Shown here: one piece after another, positions 1-4,845 of the stretch
Position numbering within the stretch: the stretch's first letter is position 1
Layout of the letters: each line of letters starts with the position of its first letter
Assembly (NCBI GenBank): GCA_026914095.1
Contig: JAPPIY010000010.1
Coordinates: 1 to 7,415 of the forward strand
Length of the DNA stretch: 7,415 nucleotides
Reading direction: 5' to 3'
From: Oligoflexia bacterium
GTDB lineage: Bacteria; Bdellovibrionota; Bdellovibrionia; Bdellovibrionales; UBA1609
Notes under the pieces: model-generated
What the model was told of the DNA's origin: nothing
The model's input: the letters and a program-made list of their open reading frames with translations, nothing else
The model's database searches: none
Translations under genes and position numbers: made by a program

Positions 1-1
1 G

Positions 2-3000
2 AAAGAGAATTTATCTAAATCACTCAAAAACTTAAAAAGCGGATTCTCACTCTTTTCCTCTTTTTTTATTGTTCTATTTTGTTATTCTCCCTTTCTTTTT
101 TCCGAACCTTATAGAATTCAAAATCAAGGCAAGGATTCAAATGGGATTTGTGAGATAAACCAAGAGTGTTTGGACTATTTACACAATGAATTTTTAAATG
201 CAGAAAATGATTACAGTATTTATCAGATGCGCCAAGAAGAATCTGACACTTTTGAAAACTGTTGCGCCAATTTAGATAAATGTCCCTCTCTTTGCAGTTT
301 AAATCAAGGTTTAGAAGCTCTAAAGTCCGATCTTTTAAATTTCTCAGTGAATCAAACTGCCTGCTCTTCCAGTGATATATCCAGTTTAATCCATTCTATT
401 CTTGATATGCAAAAAGAAGTCTGTCATTTAAAGGCTAAAAATTTTGAAATGGGTTGTGAAGATAAACCTGAAGGGTTTAAAAGGAGTATAAAAAGCTGTT
501 TTTTTATAGGCTCTAATTTGAGTTTAGATGAGGTTTTAAAACAAGCGGAGTCAGCCCAGGATAACCTTTGCTATGAACATTTAAAAGAGCTGGCTCAAAT
601 CTATGAGATTCAAAGTTTAAATGGAGGAAGTGAGTTAAGGGAAGAGTTGTCAGTTCAGGATATAGCAGATTGCGAAGGGATAAAAAACAAGGCCAATAGG
701 GCTGTTGGGGCAAGGAAAACTATAGAGATTTGCAATTTAGTGAATAAAAGAGCTTTAGAAAGGCAGTTAGCGGAGCCGGCAAAAAAGGAGGAGGAAGAGA
801 AACAGGCGGTGGAAATAGTGGAGGACAAAGAATCAGGCAAACAGAGAGCTGATAGAGAAACAGAGAGTCAATCACAGAGGGACAAAAAGCTAGAGGAGGA
901 AAGTAAAAATAATCCAGAAAACTCTCAAGAGTCTTCATTTAGAGTGTTTACTTTGGGGAGGGTTAATGAGAGATCAAACTCTCTTTTGAGTCTGGCGAAC
1001 TCTTTTCCTAAAAGCGCGCTTTTAGAAACAATCAGCCTCAAGGAGCCAATCGGCGCAGATGAAGTTTCCGCTGATCTTTTATCAGGGTTAGGGAAGGGGC
1101 AAATAGCGGGAGTTTCCAACACACAAGCAGACACTTCAAAAGGATTGTTTAAAAAGACTGTAGACAAAGCAAAATCAGCTTTTAAAAAAGCGGTTGATGT
1201 TTTTAAAAACATCCTGCCTTTTTTTGATTCGGAAAAGGAGCTTATAGCAAAAGCCGACAAGCTTTGCAGGGCAAAGAGTCGTCTTTTATCTATGAGTCAA
1301 GTTGTTTATCAGTCTGTGAAGGCTCCGCAAAAAGAAAGGCTGGATGAGGAAGGCCGGAGGCCTTTTGATGATTACGATCTGATAAGAGGCAAACCGGCGG
1401 GTGTGATAGTGAAGATTAGGAAAAGCGGAAAAGTCAGAAAAGAAGGCTTACGGGATACTTCATTGGATTTTGACGCAGAGGAAATGATAAAAGAGTTTAA
1501 TTTTTCATTGTCTTTAAAGATCAATGGTGAGCCATACAATGAAACTTTATGTTCAAAAGAATTAAAAGAAGAGGATGTGAATTACAAGGTGGATTTGTCA
1601 AAAGATCCGGAAGAAGTGACCTTCACAACAGAAAATGCCAATTGTGTTTTTAACTGGGAGGATTTAAAAGGGGAGTCTATTTACAAATTTATGTCTCTTC
1701 CCACAAAGCTGGGCGAGCCACTGGGAAAAAATCTGGATCTGGTGGAAGTGGAGATTTTATCTCAATTAAAGCCAAAAAACAGTATTGATGATGAATATGT
1801 GAAAGCTTGTGAATCTTCTAAAGATTTTAAGGCCAATATGCTGGATTCTAAAAGCTTTAAAATTCTTTTTACCGGGATAGAAGGGCCTTATTGTGGCGAT
1901 AAAGATAACAAAGGAAATCCTGAGAAAGCCTATCGGACAACAACATATAGCGACATCAGAGATTATTTAAGCTCAACGGAGCTGAGAAAAGACTTTTATG
2001 ATATGTTTCCTGTATCAAATAGGAGGCCCTATAAGCCTGAGATTAGTTTGTTGCGGGAGAACAATCAGCTTATTTTCCCTGTTGGAAGTTGTGACACAAG
2101 CTTAACAGGTATTTATTATGACGCTTTCAATCTGCATCATTTAAACTTAGAGTATGGAGGAGATAGAATAATTGCCGTTTTTGATCGTAGATACAAAAGG
2201 TACCACGAAGAATATTTCGAAAAAAATGGGAATATTCGTGGTTTGGCTTTTACGAATGCCCCCTCTTGGTATATCCCCACTCCTTTTGGAGACATCTATA
2301 TGAGTCATGGAATAAACACAGGTGTAGCTATTGTGCAAGAGGGAAGATATGATCAGGGGGTGTTTCTGCATGAACTGGCTCATACTTTGGGGCAGTTAAA
2401 GGAATACTATGCTCCTATAAATCAATATCAAAAACAGCAATACTGCTCTCAATTTACCTCTCGCAAAAAACTTCCGGGAAAAGAAGAGTTTTTCTTTTCT
2501 GAAGATAAAATTACAGGCATTCCCTGCTATGACTATAGAGTCACAGGAGGTTTGGTTAAAAAATCAGACATCACAGCTCGTTTGTCTGAGAAACCGAGAA
2601 GACAGGTTTGGAAACTATTGAATAATCAAGAAAGTATTATGCACAGTACTGGCTTTATTAGAGATTCAGATGATAATTATTTGAAGTGGATGGATCGTGA
2701 GACTCATCAAAAAGTTTTAGCCACTATTCAAAATGATTTGATAATTCCTGAAGATTTTTTTAGAAGAATTAAAGGGGAAATCCCTAATCAAGAGCCAAGA
2801 ATTATTCATATTAGAAATGTGTATAATAATATCCTAAACTGCGCCTTTCAAAAAAGGCCGGTGATTGTGGTTACTGGGATATACAATGAAAAAGGAAAAG
2901 ATCGTTTCAAAGCTTTTTCAGCTAGAGCTTATCGGATGAAAAATTCAAAAAATCCTTTTTCTTTTTCTAAGATTTCTATGGAGCGCAAAACAGAGGATCA

Positions 3001-3286
3001 CATCAGGGTTGAGCTTAAAAGAAAGGGGCAATTGGATCAAGCCTTGCTTTTTCCTAGAAAGTTTTACATGGAAGTTTTTTATGAGGACGGAAAGCTGGAG
3101 CAAAAGGAAATGGAGAGCTCTCCCATTTTTGCCTCTTTTTTTCCTGCTTGTGAATCTTTTAATGAAAAGAGCTATACAGTATCGGTGAAAGAGGTTTTTA
3201 TAGAAAGTGGAGTGAAAAGGGAAAATACATTGATAGATTCAGCTCCAATTAAATTGGAAAAAGATAGGAGAGGTGAAATTTTATAG
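2..3286 (+). CDS. Large exported M64-like zinc metalloprotease, 5' end outside window
   Basis: The reading frame is open from base 2 to the TAG at 3284-3286, giving 1094 visible residues (numbered from base 2). The first ATG-like start inside the window is a TTG at 170, but the 56 residues before it look like a real N-terminus: lysines, a hydrophobic stretch (about residues 14-33) and a plausible cleavage site near FLFS|EP. No start codon of usual type lies between 2 and 169, so the true start is probably upstream of the window. Next comes a cysteine-rich region (C50, C56, C87, C88, C94, C98, C121, C141, C152, C166, C190), then a Glu/Lys-rich linker (nt about 770-920). The catalytic motif HELAHTLGQLKEYY is at nt 2369-2410, H790 and H794 being zinc ligands and E791 the general base. 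A later SIMHS (M880) resembles a metzincin Met-turn. The motif resembles the IgA-peptidase M64 pattern (HExGHxxGxLaDEY) with E in place of D. Substrate is unknown. The protein probably acts in the periplasm or outside the cell. Metalloprotease identity is fairly sure; the M64 family is tentative. Confidence 0.8.
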   Translation, partial: KENLSKSLKNLKSGFSLFSSFFIVLFCYSPFLFSEPYRIQNQGKDSNGICEINQECLDYLHNEFLNAENDYSIYQMRQEESDTFENCCANLDKCPSLCSLNQGLEALKSDLLNFSVNQTACSSSDISSLIHSILDMQKEVCHLKAKNFEMGCEDKPEGFKRSIKSCFFIGSNLSLDEVLKQAESAQDNLCYEHLKELAQIYEIQSLNGGSELREELSVQDIADCEGIKNKANRAVGARKTIEICNLVNKRALERQLAEPAKKEEEEKQAVEIVEDKESGKQRADRETESQSQRDKKLEEESKNNPENSQESSFRVFTLGRVNERSNSLLSLANSFPKSALLETISLKEPIGADEVSADLLSGLGKGQIAGVSNTQADTSKGLFKKTVDKAKSAFKKAVDVFKNILPFFDSEKELIAKADKLCRAKSRLLSMSQVVYQSVKAPQKERLDEEGRRPFDDYDLIRGKPAGVIVKIRKSGKVRKEGLRDTSLDFDAEEMIKEFNFSLSLKINGEPYNETLCSKELKEEDVNYKVDLSKDPEEVTFTTENANCVFNWEDLKGESIYKFMSLPTKLGEPLGKNLDLVEVEILSQLKPKNSIDDEYVKACESSKDFKANMLDSKSFKILFTGIEGPYCGDKDNKGNPEKAYRTTTYSDIRDYLSSTELRKDFYDMFPVSNRRPYKPEISLLRENNQLIFPVGSCDTSLTGIYYDAFNLHHLNLEYGGDRIIAVFDRRYKRYHEEYFEKNGNIRGLAFTNAPSWYIPTPFGDIYMSHGINTGVAIVQEGRYDQGVFLHELAHTLGQLKEYYAPINQYQKQQYCSQFTSRKKLPGKEEFFFSEDKITGIPCYDYRVTGGLVKKSDITARLSEKPRRQVWKLLNNQESIMHSTGFIRDSDDNYLKWMDRETHQKVLATIQNDLIIPEDFFRRIKGEIPNQEPRIIHIRNVYNNILNCAFQKRPVIVVTGIYNEKGKDRFKAFSARAYRMKNSKNPFSFSKISMERKTEDHIRVELKRKGQLDQALLFPRKFYMEVFYEDGKLEQKEMESSPIFASFFPACESFNEKSYTVSVKEVFIESGVKRENTLIDSAPIKLEKDRRGEIL
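3017..3146 (+). repeat. 130 bp direct repeat, copy 1 (inside protease gene)
   Basis: These 130 bases recur without a mismatch at 4233-4362, an offset of 1216 bases. This copy codes for part of the protease C-terminal region, from KRKGQLDQ to SFFP plus the first base of the next codon. The repeat unit is in the same orientation and begins on a codon boundary of the protease frame. Confidence 0.97.
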
Positions 3287-3291
3287 ATACT

Positions 3292-3319
3292 TTGACTGAA
3301 GACGGGTTTATGATAAGAT
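3292..3319 (+). promoter_or_regulatory. Candidate promoter for the ankyrin gene
   Basis: TTGACT at 3292-3297 matches the -35 consensus in five of six positions. After a 16-base spacer, TAAGAT at 3314-3319 matches the -10 consensus in four of six. It lies between the protease stop (3286) and the ankyrin start (3338). The gap is short, so read-through from the protease gene is the alternative. No terminator hairpin is visible in the gap. Confidence 0.35.
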
Positions 3320-3323
3320 GAAA

Positions 3324-3330
3324 AGAAGAG
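3324..3330 (+). promoter_or_regulatory. Shine-Dalgarno for the ATG at 3338
   Basis: The purine run AGAAGAG ends seven bases before ATG 3338. The alternative ATG at 3381 is preceded by a T/A run with no Shine-Dalgarno sequence. This is the main reason for preferring 3338 as the real translation start of the ankyrin lipoprotein. Confidence 0.55.
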
Positions 3331-3337
3331 TGAAGTA

Positions 3338-3424
3338 ATGAATAAATTTGCTTTAACAATTTGTTTATCTGTTTTTTTAAATGTTTCTTGTTTCTTGTTT
3401 CTTGTTTCTTGTTTCTTGTTTTGA
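3338..3424 (+). pseudogene. Signal-peptide reading frame of the ankyrin lipoprotein, out of frame as sequenced
   Basis: From ATG 3338 this frame encodes 28 residues starting MNKFALTICLSVFLNVSC and stops at TGA 3422-3424, just after the heptamer tract. It has a lysine near the start, a hydrophobic core and Cys residues in lipobox-like settings (LNVSC, then FLVSC), as in a lipoprotein (type II) signal peptide. It lies one frame off the downstream ankyrin frame. Losing one 7-base unit or gaining two would join them, and with four units the protein would read through SCFLFLVSC into FDPPYGP. This is either the OFF state of a phase-variable gene or a fixed frameshift. A copy-number error in sequencing or assembly is also possible. 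Confidence 0.7.
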
Positions 3425-4055
3425 TCCGCCTTATGGACCGACCTATGGTGGTCCAGCACTACCTCCCCTTCTACAAGCTGTAGATGAGGATAATATGGAA
3501 GAGGCAAAAAGGTTGCTTTCTGTTGAGAGTTGTAGCTCTGAGGAGTTCAAAGGTAACAACCTAGCTTACTTGGCAAGAACAGGAGTATGCTCCGATGTGA
3601 ATCTCACAATTTCAGTGTCTAGAAAAACTGCTTTATTTTATGTGAAGTCAGTGAAGATGGCGGAATATCTTATCAGCAAAGGGGCGGATATAAATATCAA
3701 AGCTGACTATCAAGAAACTCCTCTGCATACGGCAAGCAATGTACCTGTAGCTGAATTTTTTCTTGAAAAAGGGCTGGATATAGAAGCTAAGGAGAAAGAC
3801 GATGATGAAGAAGATGGATATACCCCGTTGTATTATGCTGTTTTTGATGAAAGATATGATGTGGCTGAGTTCCTTTTTAAAAAAGGGGCTAATCCTCATG
3901 CGGGTGAAGACACTCCACTTTCTGAGGCTGAATCTAAATCAAGATGGTACACTTTTCGGCTGAACCGCCTTATAAAAGCTTTTGAAGACTACACCCCCTC
4001 TGAAACTGATCAATCTAATACAGCAGGAGAAGACTCCCAAAATACCAAGCCATAG
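3381..4055 (+). CDS. Ankyrin-repeat protein, probable lipoprotein (phase-variable)
   Basis: This is the 224-residue frame as it stands, from the ATG at 3381 to the TAG ending at 4055. Ankyrin repeats are clear: a divergent unit at about residues 29-50, then 83-110 (TALFYVKSVKMAEYLISKGADIN), 113-142 (TPLHTASN..VAEFFLEKGLDIEAK, with an acidic insert DDDEEDG after it) and 148-175 (TPLYYAVFDERYDVAEFLFKKGAN), then a partial TPLSEAES unit. The tail after about 204 is polar and likely disordered. Ankyrin repeats bind other proteins; the partner is unknown. The first 13 residues (MFLVSCFLFLVSC) come from the 7-base repeat tract, have no positive charge and make a poor signal peptide. The native start is most likely ATG 3338 in a different repeat state, giving a membrane-anchored lipoprotein. 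The gene sits directly behind the protease gene on the same strand, so co-expression is possible. Ankyrin identity is sure; the lipoprotein call depends on the repeat reading. Confidence 0.85.
   Translation: MFLVSCFLFLVSCFDPPYGPTYGGPALPPLLQAVDEDNMEEAKRLLSVESCSSEEFKGNNLAYLARTGVCSDVNLTISVSRKTALFYVKSVKMAEYLISKGADINIKADYQETPLHTASNVPVAEFFLEKGLDIEAKEKDDDEEDGYTPLYYAVFDERYDVAEFLFKKGANPHAGEDTPLSEAESKSRWYTFRLNRLIKAFEDYTPSETDQSNTAGEDSQNTKP
3384..3418 (+). repeat. Heptanucleotide tandem repeat (TTTCTTG)x5
   Basis: Five perfect copies of TTTCTTG run from 3384 to 3418, preceded by a G that extends the period by one base and followed by TTTT. Because 7 is not a multiple of 3, each gain or loss shifts the frame. 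Copy numbers 1, 4 and 7 keep ATG 3338 in frame with the ankyrin part; 5, the number seen here, does not. Three units encode exactly seven residues (FLFLVSC), so each in-frame state keeps a hydrophobic segment ending in a lipobox-like cysteine. Confidence 0.97.
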
Positions 4056-4085
4056 TCTTTATTTTCTTGAAAACTTTTATATACC

Positions 4086-4210
4086 GATCCTGTTTGAGTT
4101 TTCAGGTTCCAACTAGACTCCTACTCCCTGCCACCGTTTCCACGAGGACAGGCTTTCGCGAGAACAAGCTGAGCAGGAGTAACACAAGGAAGGAAAACTC
4201 AAACAGGATC
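4086..4210. repeat. MITE-like inverted-repeat element, copy A
   Basis: This 125-base element is bounded by a perfect 18-base inverted repeat (4086-4103 and 4193-4210). A second stem pairs 4117-4126 with 4171-4180 at nine of ten positions. A 7-base direct repeat TTTATAT (4076-4082 and 4213-4219) lies just outside each end and may be a target-site duplication, though in AT-rich DNA this could be chance. There is no coding capacity. It shares several blocks with copy B downstream (GTTTGA, TTCAGG, AACTAGA, GCCACCGTTT, GACAGGCTTT, GGAAGGA). It begins 30 bases after the ankyrin stop, so as RNA its long stem could also protect or end that transcript. It lacks the T-run of a typical intrinsic terminator. 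Confidence 0.75.
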
Positions 4211-4232
4211 ACTTTATATTAAGCCATTAAAA

Positions 4233-4362
4233 AAAAGAAAGGGGCAATTGGATCAAGCCTTGCTTTTTCCTAGAAAGTTTTACATGGAAGTTTTTTATGA
4301 GGACGGAAAGCTGGAGCAAAAGGAAATGGAGAGCTCTCCCATTTTTGCCTCTTTTTTTCCTG
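4233..4362 (+). repeat. 130 bp direct repeat, copy 2 (intergenic)
   Basis: This is an exact copy of 3017-3146. On the left, identity stops in a run of eight A (4229-4236) where copy 1 has only four. On the right, the sequence diverges after the shared CCTG. Confidence 0.97.
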
Positions 4363-4397
4363 TTAAAGAAACTCTTATACAAAATAGTCATCACTGA
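4233..4397 (+). pseudogene. C-terminal remnant of a protease paralogue
   Basis: The repeat copy keeps the protease reading frame for 43 codons, then continues VKETLIQNSHH to a TGA at 4395-4397. No start codon of usual type was seen in frame between the upstream element and the fragment, so it is unlikely to be expressed alone. The new tail resembles a downstream part of the protease: VKETLIQN against VKEVFIES (nt 3185-3208), with V, K, E and I identical and 17 of 24 bases the same. Relative to the intact gene this equals an in-frame loss of 39 bases (3146-3184) plus divergence. That suggests the 3' end of a second, decayed protease gene rather than a simple copy of this one. The alternative is a recent duplication whose tail match is coincidence. 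Confidence 0.65.
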
Positions 4398-4431
4398 AAA
4401 AGTTTGCTTTATGGTTTAAACTGTAATTTTT

Positions 4432-4545
4432 ATTCAAAAGCTTGCCAATCCACTTGCAAGACGAGTTCGGCCCCATCAGCGCTGACCACTAGACGACCTT
4501 AGGTCGCTATGTGGCAAAACGCAGGACTGAATTTTGAAGCTTTTA
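4432..4545. other. GC-richer palindromic islet of unknown nature
   Basis: This stretch is visibly richer in G and C than the AT-rich DNA on both sides and is full of inverted repeats. TTCAAAA (4433-4439) pairs with TTTTGAA (4532-4538), TTGCCA (4442-4447) with TGGCAA (4512-4517) and CTTGC (4441-4445) with GCAAG (4456-4460). There is a perfect palindrome TCAGCGCTGA at 4476-4485 and CGACCT/AGGTCG at 4494-4506. On the minus strand, TCGTCTAGTGGTCAG resembles a tRNA D-arm, but no complete cloverleaf could be drawn. A minus-strand frame ending at TAA 4430-4432 reads ADGAELVLQVDWQAFE, which could be a gene-end remnant. Its size is close to that of the two inverted-repeat elements, so a third, unrelated small element is another option. 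Confidence 0.4.
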
Positions 4546-4672
4546 AGCTGATTTCTTTATAAATATAAACTTTTTTCAAAAAAATACAATATAAAAATAA
4601 GGATTACAGAGCAAGCTGTCACCTACTGGGTTCAAAGCAGATCGGTATAAGTCCTGTCCTTTTAAATAATTT
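4546..4672. other. AT-rich spacer, nothing recognised
   Basis: This spacer lies between the palindromic islet and the candidate leuS promoter. It holds A/T runs and a short mixed stretch (about 4605-4660). An AGTCCTG at 4650-4656 is complementary to CAGGACT at 4522-4528, but no gene, RNA fold or promoter could be supported. Confidence 0.5.
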
Positions 4673-4701
4673 TTGTGATTGGATTTTAGTTGATCTATAC
4701 T
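4673..4701 (+). promoter_or_regulatory. Candidate leuS promoter upstream of repeat B
   Basis: TTGTGA at 4673-4678 (four of six to -35 consensus), a 17-base spacer, then TATACT at 4696-4701 (five of six to -10 consensus). If used, the transcript would start near 4708, so the whole inverted-repeat element B would form the leuS 5' leader. A perfect TATAAT at 4819-4824 nearer the gene is an alternative -10 box, but it lacks a recognisable -35 and would leave a leader of only about ten bases. Confidence 0.4.
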
Positions 4702-4703
4702 GA

Positions 4704-4817
4704 TTTTGTTTGAAAATTCAGGCTATAACTAGATTCCCGTTCCCGCCCCCGCCACCGTTTGCGCGAAGACAGGCTTTTGCGGGAATGACGGAAGGATAGA
4801 AAATTCAAACAGGAGCC
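4704..4817. repeat. MITE-like inverted-repeat element, copy B
   Basis: This is the second member of the family at 4086-4210. Its ends pair as GTTTGAAAATTC (4708-4719) with GAAAATTCAAAC (4799-4810), ten of twelve positions. An inner stem ATTCCCG (4733-4739) pairs perfectly with CGGGAAT (4780-4786). The inner GC-rich hairpin looks like the widespread ATTCCCGC..GCGGGAAT type of repetitive palindrome. Between copies A and B both arms of the inner stem have changed while pairing is kept, which suggests that the fold matters or was recently selected. Outer limits are approximate. The right end (CAGGAGCC) contains the Shine-Dalgarno-like AGGAG used below. Confidence 0.7.
4811..4815 (+). promoter_or_regulatory. 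Shine-Dalgarno AGGAG at the right end of repeat B
   Basis: AGGAG stands nine bases before ATG 4825 (a six-codon frame) but 26 bases before the leuS ATG at 4842, too far to serve leuS directly. Directly in front of leuS only AGAAAG (4834-4839) is present, two bases from the start and badly spaced. The motif belongs to the conserved CAGGA end of the repeat family. Confidence 0.5.
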
Positions 4818-4824
4818 GTATAAT

Positions 4825-4845
4825 ATGTCTTTTAGAAAGCGATGA
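4825..4845 (+). CDS. Six-codon leader peptide overlapping the leuS start
   Basis: ATG 4825 encodes MSFRKR and stops at TGA 4843-4845. The stop overlaps the leuS ATG (4842-4844) in an ATGA junction, the classic arrangement for translational coupling. It has the only well-placed Shine-Dalgarno in the region. The peptide has no leucine codons, so it does not look like a leucine attenuator. More likely it delivers ribosomes to leuS by re-initiation. It is short enough to be chance. Confidence 0.4.
   Translation: MSFRKR

Noticed and set aside
925..1260. 111-residue minus-strand frame
   Set aside because: It lies wholly inside the protease frame, which continues with a consistent protein on both sides; it has no recognisable motif.
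3384..3418. Tandem heptamers as a CRISPR or iteron origin
   Set aside because: The units are 7 bases, without spacers, and lie inside a signal-peptide coding region; no replication gene or AT-rich origin context is present.
3172..3507. 111-residue minus-strand frame with repeated KKQETRN
   Set aside because: It is the complement of the heptamer tract and of the protease 3' end; it has no family likeness, and two better-supported plus-strand genes occupy the region.
4086..4210. Element A as an intrinsic terminator of the ankyrin gene
   Set aside because: The stem is long, but no T-run follows it (CACTTTATATT) and its relation to copy B shows it is a dispersed repeat.
4440..4520. Possible tRNA on the minus strand (TCTAGTGGTCAG D-arm-like motif)
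   Set aside because: No matching acceptor stem, anticodon arm and T-arm could be drawn together; kept only as a palindromic islet.
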